Shown here in pieces: positions 39,894 through 46,474 of a stretch of 64,000 nucleotides of DNA; the first letter of the stretch is position 1, and each line of letters starts with the position of its first letter. The stretch spans positions 1 to 64,000 of the forward strand of contig JANLZE010000144.1 of assembly GCA_031366105.1 (NCBI GenBank). The letters run 5' to 3'. The notes beneath the pieces are model-generated. The model made no database searches. It saw only the letters and a program-made list of their open reading frames with translations, and was not told the origin of the DNA. This DNA comes from Thiobacillus sp031366105. Its GTDB lineage: Bacteria > Pseudomonadota > Gammaproteobacteria > Burkholderiales > Thiobacillaceae. A program made the translations under genes and the position numbers.

Positions 39894-40034
39894 GCGGGCT
39901 GGTGTCAATGTGCTTGTAGCGCACCACGCGGTCTGGCATCACAAAATCGATGACATGATCTTGATGCAGGTCGAATGCTGGGGCAAGATGCAGGGATTTA
40001 TTTTTTTGGATTTTTTTCTACAGCTTCGTTAGGG
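39894..40034 (+). repeat. Structured repeat R1 before the YciI gene
   Basis: First of four related elements. It contains the stem ATCTTG/CAAGAT (39958-39963 with 39984-39989) around a 20-base loop starting ATGCAGG, shared almost exactly with R3, and ends in CTTCGTTAGGG. It also shares its left part (GCGGGCTGGTGTC and onward) with R2. The YciI start codon follows 43 bases later. Confidence 0.65.
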
Positions 40035-40077
40035 CTTATGAACAACTTCCCCGTAACTTGACAGGAGGGAAACAGAT

Positions 40078-40368
40078 ATGTTTGTAGTTTTGCTCAAATT
40101 TTCAGCAAACAAGGCCAATGCCAGTCAATTCATGGACGGTCACAATTCTTGGCTAAAGGATGGCTTTGCCAAAGGCACATTCTTGCTGGCGGGCACTATT
40201 CAACCCAAGCTGGGGGGAGCGATACTCGCTCACAATGCAACACTCCAGCAAATCCAGGTAGCTGTCAAAGAAGATCCTTTCGTCGCTCAAGACATCGTGA
40301 CCGCGGAGATCATTGAAATCACGCCTTCCAAAGCGGTCCCTCAAATGGACTTTTTGTTGCAACAGTGA
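40078..40368 (+). CDS. YciI-like domain protein
   Basis: A 96-residue protein of the dimeric alpha/beta-barrel (YciI/YCII) type. The opening MFVVLLKFSANKANASQFMDGHNSWLKDGF followed by FLLAGTIQPKLGG matches the YCII fold, with an H22 in DGHNSWL. Functions in this family vary, mostly unknown catalytic or regulatory roles. AGGAGGGAA precedes the ATG. A common cassette gene type. The next gene begins 11 bases after its stop. Confidence 0.75.
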   Translation: MFVVLLKFSANKANASQFMDGHNSWLKDGFAKGTFLLAGTIQPKLGGAILAHNATLQQIQVAVKEDPFVAQDIVTAEIIEITPSKAVPQMDFLLQQ

Positions 40369-40379
40369 GTGGGGGCGTC

Positions 40380-40997
40380 ATGAGTGCCATAGTTTCCGGC
40401 CCAGATGGGAGGCCACGTTGTCGCTGGTGTGGTGCGGCACCAGAATTTCTCGACTACCACGATACCGAGTGGGGATTTCCGGTCGATGATGATTTCAGGC
40501 TGTTTGAGAAACTGAGCTTGGAAGGATTTCAGTCTGGGCTGAGTTGGCGCACGATACTTGCAAAACGAGAAAACTTTCGCAAAGCGTTTCATAGCTTCGA
40601 CTACAACAAGATTGCGAAATTCACAGCAAAAGATGTGGATCGTTTGTTGCAAGATGAGGGAATCGTCCGCCATAGAGGCAAGATTGAGGCGGTCATAAAC
40701 AACGCGCAACACGTTATTAAACTGGTCAAACAAGAAGGGTCACTTGCGACCTACATATGGCAGTTTGAGCCAAAGCCCGAACATGTCGCCGCGCCACAAA
40801 CCGCGTCAACGTCTGCGGAGTCTGTTGCTTTATCAAAGGCATTGAAGAAGCAGGGATGGAAATTTGTTGGCCCCACAACGGTCTATGCTTTTATGCAAGC
40901 AATGGGGTTAATCAACGACCATGTTGAAGGCTGCATGGTACGCAGCAAGGTTGAAAGCTGCAGGCAGAAATTCTGTGTACCTCGCAATAAGCCCTAG
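40380..40997 (+). CDS. tag: DNA-3-methyladenine glycosylase I
   Basis: Removes 3-methyladenine from alkylated DNA. 205 residues from ATG 40380. The zinc ligands of the E. coli Tag family are in place: C14 and H27 (RCRWC to DYHDTEWG) and H181 and C185 (INDHVEGCM). EGFQSGLSWRTILAKRENFRKAF and the HhH region follow. A GTG 15 bases upstream is in frame but less likely. Its stop codon lies inside the attC-like site at 40992. Pairs functionally with the Ada-like gene at 42.3 kb. Confidence 0.92.
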   Translation: MSAIVSGPDGRPRCRWCGAAPEFLDYHDTEWGFPVDDDFRLFEKLSLEGFQSGLSWRTILAKRENFRKAFHSFDYNKIAKFTAKDVDRLLQDEGIVRHRGKIEAVINNAQHVIKLVKQEGSLATYIWQFEPKPEHVAAPQTASTSAESVALSKALKKQGWKFVGPTTVYAFMQAMGLINDHVEGCMVRSKVESCRQKFCVPRNKP

Positions 40998-41050
40998 CAA
41001 TTCATTCCATCGAGGCTGCGATAAAGTCGCACAGCGCCGGTGAATTGAAG
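40992..41050 (+). repeat. Degenerate attC-like site after tag
   Basis: Starts in the tag stop codon with CCCTAGC and AATTCATTCC, matching the left half of the canonical site at 44479 with one or two changes. CAATTCA at 40998-41004 pairs with TGAATTG at 41041-41047, and GCTGCGA with TCGCACAGC inside, so it folds as an imperfect hairpin. The right box reads ATTGAAG instead of GTTRRRY, so it is probably inactive. Confidence 0.5.
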
Positions 41051-41270
41051 TTTTCCGCGCCATTTTAATTTCCAGTTTTCCATTAGGCCCAGGATTTCGA
41101 CAAAATGGTCTGATCCAATCATAGTGTCATCCGGCGGACATCTACGGGCGCTCTGCCCCAGCCTACTGCATCCCCGTGATGTGCAGTTTCTCGGTGTGTG
41201 CACCAGGCAGTAGAGCTTCTACTACGCATCGACCTTGCGCTGACTCCTGAGCGGGAAGTGGTGCAAGCTG

Positions 41271-41423
41271 CCGGGGAACAGTTGCCACGGCAGGTCAACG
41301 GCAAGGAATGCGGACTGGTGTTAGTGCTTGTAACGCGCCATGCGATCCTGCCATCACGAATCTAGTAACGCGATGTTGATGTAGGAATTAATATTTTGGG
41401 TCTTTTCTACCGCCATGTTTAAC
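41271..41423 (+). repeat. Structured repeat R2 before the SDR gene
   Basis: Shares the left part GGGAACAGTTGC and GGCAAGGAATGCGG with R3 and the middle CGCCATGCGATC with R1 and R3, then CGATGTTGATG. It has lost the central CTGGGGCAAGAT block of the other copies. It ends in CGCCATGTTTAAC, a poor GTTRRRY match. This is the most decayed copy. Confidence 0.55.
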
Positions 41424-41476
41424 CCAAACATAGCAAGATCCGGGTCGCAGATAAACGCTTAAATCTCCATACTTCA

Positions 41477-41507
41477 TTCGTACTGGAACAATTCTTTTTG
41501 GTACGAA
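41477..41507 (+). promoter_or_regulatory. Inverted repeat before the SDR gene
   Basis: TTCGTAC at 41477-41483 and GTACGAA at 41501-41507 form a seven-base inverted repeat 17 bases apart, 26 bases before the ATG. It could be a regulator binding site or a short hairpin. No regulator gene adjoins it. Confidence 0.35.
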
Positions 41508-41532
41508 AATTAATTATGAGAGGTTTCGCAAA

Positions 41533-42297
41533 ATGTCTGCACTATCCAACAAAGTAGCCATTATCACCGGCGCAAGTTCCGGGATTGGTTACGCAACAGC
41601 AAAATTATTCGCCCGAGAGGGCGCCAAGGTCGTCGTCGCCGCGCGGCGTCAACCGGAACTCGGCGCACTCGTCGAGGAAATCACCCAGGCGGGTGGTCAT
41701 GCCGTTGCGCTTGCCGGCGACGTCAAGGACGAAGCCTTCGCGAAAGCCTTGGTCGAACTCGCTATAGACCGTTTCGGCGGCCTCGATGTGGCGTTCAATA
41801 ATGCCGGCACGCTCGGTGAGATGGGTGCCACACCTGATGTGACGCTTGCGGGGTGGGAAGACACGATCAGGACGAATCTGACAAGCTGTTTCCTCGGAGC
41901 GAAGTATCAACTCCCCGCGATGCTCGACCGGAGCGGCGGATCGCTGATCTTCACGTCGACATTCGTCGGTTACACCGTTGGCCTACCGGGTATGGCAGCC
42001 TATGCGGCGAGTAAGGCCGGACTCATCGGCCTCACTCAGTCGCTTGCGTCTGAGTTTGGCGCCAAGGGTGTCCGGGTGAACGCTATCCTGCCTGGCGGCA
42101 CCGATACCCCAATGAGCCAAGCCTTCGCCAATACACCGGACACCTTAGCCTTCGTCCAGGGGCTTCACGCGCTGAAGCGTATGGCATCACCGGAGGAGAT
42201 CGCAAAATCGGTACTCTATCTCGCATCTGATGCATCGAGCTTCACCACCGGCACGGCGCTCCTTGTTGACGGCGGGCTTTCCATCAATCGAACCTGA
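41533..42297 (+). CDS. Short-chain dehydrogenase/reductase
   Basis: A 254-residue classical SDR. The NAD(P)-binding TGASSGIGYATA (residues 13-24) and the structural NNAG near residue 90 are present. The catalytic serine, tyrosine and lysine appear as TSTFVG and YAASKAG (near 140-160). The FG-type ending GTALLVDGG is also standard. Substrate unknown; glucose- or 3-oxoacyl-type reductases look alike at this level. AGAGG lies before the ATG. Confidence 0.85.
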   Translation: MSALSNKVAIITGASSGIGYATAKLFAREGAKVVVAARRQPELGALVEEITQAGGHAVALAGDVKDEAFAKALVELAIDRFGGLDVAFNNAGTLGEMGATPDVTLAGWEDTIRTNLTSCFLGAKYQLPAMLDRSGGSLIFTSTFVGYTVGLPGMAAYAASKAGLIGLTQSLASEFGAKGVRVNAILPGGTDTPMSQAFANTPDTLAFVQGLHALKRMASPEEIAKSVLYLASDASSFTTGTALLVDGGLSINRT

Positions 42298-42331
42298 CTA
42301 CGTAGGGTCAATATGCTTGTGGGGAACCTGG

Positions 42332-43159
42332 ATGTCTGACTATGAGCGTATAGCCGAAGCAATTTCGTTCATTGTCAGCCGGGTAAACAGTCAACCCACC
42401 TTACAAGAAATTGCACGGCATTTACACCTGAGCCCGTTCCACTTCCAACGCCTATTCAGCCGCTGGGCCGGTGTGACACCCAAAAGATTCTTGCAAGTGC
42501 TGACCTTGGAGCGCGCCAAGCAATTACTGAGAGAATCGAAACCCTTGCTTGAAGTTTCTGACTCCTTGGGGTTGAGCAGCGGTTCGCGCTTGTATGATCA
42601 CTTCGTTCATTTGGAAGCGGTTACACCCGGTGAATACAAGCGGGGAGGCGTGGGTTTAGCGATTGAATATGGCGTACACGACACCCCTTTCGGAAAAGCA
42701 TTTGTTGCCATCACGCACAGAGGAGTTTGTCATTTTGCGTTTTTAGAGTGTGCGAAAATCGATGTGCATCTGACCGGTCTACTTAAAAAATGGCCACATG
42801 CGGCGGTGCATGAAAATAGTCAACGAACGCTTGCGATTATTAAGGTCATGTTTGGCGGAGAAAAGAAATTGGATCGCCCAATATCTTTGTATGTTGCCGG
42901 CACGAATTTTCAGATCAGTGTGTGGAAAGCATTGTTGCAGATAGCGCCGACAACGGTGGCGAGCTATTCCCAAGTGGCAGCCGCCATAGGCCATCCGAAT
43001 TCTGCAAGAGCCGTGGGACTGGCGGTAGGCGCGAACCCTGTCGCGTTCCTGATACCGTGCCACCGTATCATTCGGCAAAACGGGAAGCTTGGCGGATATC
43101 ATTGGGGCGAAACTCGGAAACAAGCAATGCATGCATGGGAGTCGGCAAGGTATGAGTAA
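42332..43159 (+). CDS. Ada-like AraC regulator fused to O6-methylguanine-DNA methyltransferase
   Basis: A 275-residue fusion. The AraC-type double helix-turn-helix comes first (residues about 10-105: LQEIARHLHLSPFHFQRLFSRW and GLSSGSRLYDHF), then the methyltransferase domain with the reactive C243 in LIPCHRII and GKLGGYHWG. E. coli Ada has an extra N-terminal zinc domain that senses methylphosphotriesters; it is missing here, so the switch must differ. ATG 42332 removes a shadow extension into the SDR gene. It probably protects DNA against alkylation and may activate other genes. Confidence 0.88.
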   Translation: MSDYERIAEAISFIVSRVNSQPTLQEIARHLHLSPFHFQRLFSRWAGVTPKRFLQVLTLERAKQLLRESKPLLEVSDSLGLSSGSRLYDHFVHLEAVTPGEYKRGGVGLAIEYGVHDTPFGKAFVAITHRGVCHFAFLECAKIDVHLTGLLKKWPHAAVHENSQRTLAIIKVMFGGEKKLDRPISLYVAGTNFQISVWKALLQIAPTTVASYSQVAAAIGHPNSARAVGLAVGANPVAFLIPCHRIIRQNGKLGGYHWGETRKQAMHAWESARYE

Positions 43160-43238
43160 GCTCAGCCACAACATAGCGTTTGATGGGCGCAGAAAAGCCA
43201 TCCCTTTGGGGCTATCAAATCAATAAAGGAACGAACAA

Positions 43239-43676
43239 ATGACTGAAAGAACCGGGCGCTGCCTATGTGGCGATGTGAGCTTTACACTCACCACAGAACC
43301 TCTAGCAACCCGCGTCTGCTGGTGCCGCGATTGCCAGCATCTCGCAGCCAATGGGACAGTGAACCTGCTTGTTTCTGCCGATGGGCTCACAATTTTTGGG
43401 ACGTTATCAGAACACACCAAAATGGCAGACAGTGGCAACGAGGTGACTCGTCAGTTTTGTCCCAGCTGCGGTACACACCTTTTTGCGAAGTCGTCTGCCC
43501 GCCCACAGTTCAGGGTTATCCGCGCTGGCAACCTGGACGACCCCTCATCGATTCAACCCAGCGTGAACATATGGGCTGCAAGTGCGCCAAGTTGGGCATG
43601 CCTTGATCCATTGCTAGAGCGAGTGGCGCAGCAACCCTTGCCCCCTAAAGCTTCGCCAACGACCGCCCAAGCCTAA
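43239..43676 (+). CDS. GFA family (glutathione-dependent formaldehyde-activating type) protein
   Basis: A 145-residue zinc-binding protein of the Mss4-like GFA superfamily. Zinc ligand cysteines are visible: GRCLCGDVSF near residue 5, VCWCRDCQHL near 27 and FCPSCGTHLF near 71. Many members are annotated from one founding enzyme, and their real activity is uncertain. A common cassette gene. AAAGGAACG lies before the ATG. Confidence 0.85.
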   Translation: MTERTGRCLCGDVSFTLTTEPLATRVCWCRDCQHLAANGTVNLLVSADGLTIFGTLSEHTKMADSGNEVTRQFCPSCGTHLFAKSSARPQFRVIRAGNLDDPSSIQPSVNIWAASAPSWACLDPLLERVAQQPLPPKASPTTAQA

Positions 43677-43974
43677 TTCATTATTCTGAAAGAAGACGCT
43701 AAAGGAGTTCAACTGCCTGTTGAGCCGGAACCGCCATCGAAGCGGGTCAGATCAAGCTCTGATGCATAAGGAGATTCAGGGCGTGCTAAAAGTCGTCGGG
43801 AACAGTTGCGGTTGCGAGTGACGGCAAGGGAGTGCGGCCTGGCATTAATGGGTTTTGAGCACGCCATGCGGTCTGTCCCACGAAATCAAAGACGCGATCT
43901 TGATGCAGGGCGAAGGCTGGGGCAAGATACGCGATTGATATTTTGGCTTTTTTCAACAGCCGTTAGGTACGACT
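43677..43974 (+). other. Gap between GFA and DUF3833 genes, holding repeat R3
   Basis: The GFA stop is followed by GCCTAATTCATTATTC, which resembles the left end of an attC site, and GTTGAGC appears about 55 bases later, fitting GTTRRRY by sequence; the inner part does not fold convincingly. The rest is spanned by R3. A plus-strand frame beginning at 43806 covers R3 and the DUF3833 start in the wrong frame and I do not call it. Confidence 0.45.
43795..43968 (+). repeat. Structured repeat R3 before the DUF3833 gene
   Basis: The best-preserved copy. Imperfect hairpin: ATCAA, CGCG and ATCTTG (43885-43902) pair in order with CAAGAT, CGCG and TTGAT (43923-43939) around a 20-base loop, with one-base and two-base bulges, an arrangement like attC. 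It ends with CAGCCGTTAGGT; GTTAGGT at 43962-43968 matches GTTRRRY exactly, and the DUF3833 ATG follows six bases later, as in cassettes. Confidence 0.7.
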
Positions 43975-44469
43975 ATGAGAGTTTGGTTGCTGCTCGCAAG
44001 CATCTTATTGGCGCAGTTAGCTGTTCTGCCGGCATGGGCTCAACAAGTCTCGTTCACCCCTCAAAATGGCTTGTCGGGTCCAAGCCACGGCGATGGCTCA
44101 CTCAAGCTCTTTTTCGGCCATCCCCGCGTCTACCATGTTCAAAGCTTTGGCCGAAGCGAAAGCGATGGCTCGTTCACGCTGAAACAGACCATAGTTTTCG
44201 ATGGGAAAGAGACGCAGACCAGACGCTGGGATATGCAGCAGGTCACCCCCCTTAACTACACCGGCACGCTGAGTGATGCCGCCGGTACTGTAAGCGGCCA
44301 CACTTCAGGGCGGCGCCTTTTATTACAGTATCGAATCAAGGGCCCGCTGGTGATGCATCAGACGCTTGAGCTCATGCCGGATGGCAAGACTATCGATAAT
44401 GTCGGTCGGATCACGCTCCTTGGGATCCCGGTTGGATCCTTGCATGAAACAATTCGCCGTGAAGATTGA
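43975..44469 (+). CDS. DUF3833-like exported protein
   Basis: A 164-residue protein with a signal peptide (MRVWLLLASILLAQLAVLPA, cleaved near AWAQ). The mature part matches the DUF3833 lipocalin-like pattern: GPSHGDGSLKLFFGHPRVYH, FTLKQTIVFDGKETQTRRWDM and a VTPLNYTGTLSDAAGTVSG strand series. No lipobox cysteine is visible, so it is probably periplasmic. It is the clearest complete cassette: exact GTTAGGT before it and a canonical attC after it. Confidence 0.7.
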   Translation: MRVWLLLASILLAQLAVLPAWAQQVSFTPQNGLSGPSHGDGSLKLFFGHPRVYHVQSFGRSESDGSFTLKQTIVFDGKETQTRRWDMQQVTPLNYTGTLSDAAGTVSGHTSGRRLLLQYRIKGPLVMHQTLELMPDGKTIDNVGRITLLGIPVGSLHETIRRED

Positions 44470-44478
44470 CGGCGTCAC

Positions 44479-44538
44479 ATCTAACAATTCATTTCAAGCC
44501 GAAGCCGCTTCGCGACTGGGCTAATTCAGGTGTTAAGT
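44479..44538 (+). repeat. attC recombination site, canonical 60-base type
   Basis: Left box ATCTAAC (44479-44485) fits RYYYAAC and right box GTTAAGT (44532-44538) fits GTTRRRY. Between them lie AATTCATTTCAAGCCGAAGC and TTCGCGACTGGGCTAATTC, the usual central part of attC sites such as that of aadA cassettes. It follows the DUF3833 stop by nine bases and precedes the next gene by eight. Recombination would fall between G44532 and T44533. Confidence 0.85.
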
Positions 44539-44546
44539 TGCACGGC

Positions 44547-45160
44547 ATGCTCGCAGACGTCCCAAGTCCAATCGATCTCCGTCGCATGGAAGACGCTGTG
44601 CAGTGGGCCGACTCGGCTCCAAGCGGCCTTGGCGCGTCGAGTTCTTCACAGCGTTTGCCACTGTCAGTAGTAACCAATCTTCCGGCCAAGCGAGCCGCGT
44701 GCTTGAACTTGGCTCCGGCCCCGGCTTCCTTGCCCAGCATCTGCTGCGTGCACACGCTGCCATCAATTACGTTGCGCTTGATTTCTCGCCAGCCATGCAT
44801 GAGCTAGCCGGGCAGCGGCTGGGCGCAATGGCGAGTCGAGTGCAGTTCGTTCATCGAAGCTTCCGCGATGCTAGGTGGTCCGAGGGCCTGGGCAGGTTCG
44901 AATTCGTCGTCGCCCATCAGGCAGTTCACGAGCTTCGTCACAAGCGCTATGCCGCTTCGCTGCACGCACAGGTGAAGCAATTGCTTTTGCCCGGTGGCGC
45001 GTATTTGGTCTGCGACCACTTCTTCGGCGAAGGTGGCATGTCCAACGACCAGCTATACATGTCTGTTGCCGAGCAAAGGGAGGCCTTGCTGACTTCCGGC
45101 TACGGCAGCGTGGAGCAAGTCATGCTCAAGGGCGGGCTCGTCCTCCATCATGCAACCTGA
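44547..45160 (+). pseudogene. SAM-dependent methyltransferase cassette, N-terminal frameshift
   Basis: ATG 44547 starts MLADVPSPIDLRRMEDAVQW, a typical opening of a class I methyltransferase group found in cassettes. One base appears to be missing between GCT and AAG near 44630, after which homology continues in the next frame as KRPWRVEFF, VLELGSGPGFLAQHLL (SAM-binding loop) and a QAVHELRHK segment to the stop at 45160. A GTG at 44603 could start a shortened protein in the second frame. Either a disrupted gene or a sequencing error; the methyltransferase core itself is intact. Confidence 0.6.
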
Positions 45161-45165
45161 ACCTT

Positions 45166-45259
45166 CTATATCAATACGCCGATGTTGATGCAGGCAAGCG
45201 GCTGGGGCAAGATGGGGAATTGATATTTTTTAGGGGCTTTTTATACAGCCTCGTTAGGA
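45166..45259 (+). repeat. Structured repeat R4 before the DUF4019 gene
   Basis: ATATCAAT at 45168-45175 and ATTGATAT at 45219-45226 are perfect inverted repeats around GATGTTGATGCAGG and CTGGGGCAAGATGG, aligned with R1 and R3. The right end CAGCCTCGTTAGGA resembles GTTRRRY except for the last base. The next ATG is eight bases on. ACCTGAAC at the preceding stop codon may be a remnant of the left box, which would give an attC-like site of about 100 bases. Confidence 0.6.
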
Positions 45260-45267
45260 AAAACCGC

Positions 45268-46230
45268 ATGCATAGGATATTGGTTGTCTTGGCCATAGCG
45301 ACGGCGTCTCTCTCCGCGTTGGGTGAACCTGCTGTCACGACTCCGCTACCAGAAGCGCTTCATTCATCAATTGGTTATTCCACGGTGGAGGCGGCGTTAA
45401 CTGAGCTGCGTGCTATGCCTGGGGTTGATATTCGGGAGAAACAAGGCTGGATTATTATTAGCGACAAGAAATCGGGCAACCCAGTTTTATGGTCTTTTAC
45501 CCCACCGGGACATCCGGCTCATCCCTCCGCTGTAAAACGCATCGTTACGGAGAAAAACGGCGCGGTTTATATCGAAATGAAAGTCTTGTGCCAGGCAGGC
45601 AAGACCCCTTGCGATGCATTGGTGCGGGAGTTTCAAGTCCTGAATGACCGCATCAAAGAAGAACTGCAGAATAAGACCTCACAATCGCGCCCGGCTAACC
45701 AGCCTCCTCAGGAAATCAACATTACATCTGACTCTGCGCCCGGCTGGCTTCCGTCTGCGGATCAGCGGGCGCAGGTACCTCAGGTCGTCAAAAACTTCCT
45801 TGCCACCTTGGACGGCGGTCAATACCTAAAAGCTTACGGCCTTATGACGGAAGGTCAGAAGAAGCCTGAACCATTTGATGAGTTTGCGAAGCGGGTAACA
45901 GAATTCAATGCTCAGGCGGGGCCGGTCAAAGAACGACGAATTATCAAAGTTACGTGGACAAAAGACCCAGCCAATGCGCCTGGTCCTGGCATCTACGTTG
46001 CAGTGGATCTTGTCAGCCGGTTTACAAATATTGACCGTCACTGCGGTTTCATTGTGCTCTATCAGCGCGACGCGGGAGCGCCCTTTCAGGTAGCGCGTCA
46101 GGAAGACAATTACATAACCGATGCGCAGGCGCGCCAGATCGAGCTCAAGCGATCACCCCAAGCAGTCAATGATATCTGGGGACAGCTTGCCCGAAATTGC
46201 CCGAACTATGAAGGAAGCAAGACGAAATGA
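45268..46230 (+). CDS. DUF4019 domain protein with signal peptide
   Basis: A 320-residue protein. ATG 45268 begins MHRILVVLAIATASLSALG, a signal peptide. Residues about 35-130 hold a first domain (VEAALTELRAMPGVDIREKQ) and a low-complexity Q/P linker follows; the C-terminal half from about residue 175 matches DUF4019 (VVKNFLATLDGGQYLKAYGLM, then HCGFIVLYQRDAGAPFQVAR). The long upstream frame from 44875 is a shadow of the methyltransferase. Role unknown; DUF4019 proteins are common cassette cargo. Confidence 0.75.
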   Translation: MHRILVVLAIATASLSALGEPAVTTPLPEALHSSIGYSTVEAALTELRAMPGVDIREKQGWIIISDKKSGNPVLWSFTPPGHPAHPSAVKRIVTEKNGAVYIEMKVLCQAGKTPCDALVREFQVLNDRIKEELQNKTSQSRPANQPPQEINITSDSAPGWLPSADQRAQVPQVVKNFLATLDGGQYLKAYGLMTEGQKKPEPFDEFAKRVTEFNAQAGPVKERRIIKVTWTKDPANAPGPGIYVAVDLVSRFTNIDRHCGFIVLYQRDAGAPFQVARQEDNYITDAQARQIELKRSPQAVNDIWGQLARNCPNYEGSKTK

Positions 46231-46474
46231 AATTCATCAAACATGTACGATTGTTTGAGTGGCTGTAGAGATCGGTAACAAAAATCCGGAGCGACGTCTA
46301 TTTGCGTTTAATTTGCAAAATTTATCCTTGACACAAACTAATAGCACTATGTTATTCAACAGTCTCGCACTCAGGGGTTTTGACGGGCCAAATTACCCAT
46401 TGCGTTGAGCGAGCAAAACAACGTTTCTATCACCCCGCTTGCCCCGCACTGATTTTATTGGCAAGGTGGCGACC

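Larger units (their letters stand above)
41051..41532 (+). other. 480-base gap holding repeat R2 and a candidate operator
   Basis: Between tag and the SDR gene. 41051-41270 has no recognisable gene: a plus-strand reading of LRIDLALTPEREVVQAAGEQ runs into R2 and has no visible start, so it may be a cassette relic. R2 follows at 41271-41423 and an inverted repeat at 41477-41507. Confidence 0.45.
39813..46230 (+). mobile_element. Integron-like cassette array without integrase (CALIN-like)
   Basis: Eight short genes, all on the plus strand, with cassette-type functions, separated by attC-like sites and a repeated structured element. One site (44479-44538) matches the canonical attC layout; the right ends of the four repeats carry GTTAGG-type boxes just ahead of genes; GTTAGGT at 43962-43968 fits GTTRRRY exactly. 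The flanks (MFS gene, perM-gcvR) look like chromosomal core. No integrase, attI or transposase is present inside. Gene calls are separate entries; the integron interpretation is inference from these elements together. Confidence 0.6.

Noticed and set aside
41119..41304. 61-codon minus-strand ORF between tag and the SDR gene
   Set aside because: Overlaps repeat R2, has no start signal and reads as arginine- and serine-rich filler typical of antisense frames.
43159..43239. Possible attC between the Ada-like and GFA genes
   Set aside because: TTTGAT/ATCAAA pair, but the boxes do not fit RYYYAAC and GTTRRRY well enough to call a site.
43806..44255. 149-codon plus-strand frame over R3 and the DUF3833 start
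   Set aside because: Overlaps repeat R3 and then the DUF3833 gene in the wrong frame; no homology visible and the repeat itself explains the open stretch.
44875..45267. 131-codon extension upstream of the DUF4019 gene
   Set aside because: It runs through the methyltransferase gene in another frame; the signal peptide begins at ATG 45268 directly after the GTTAGGA box.
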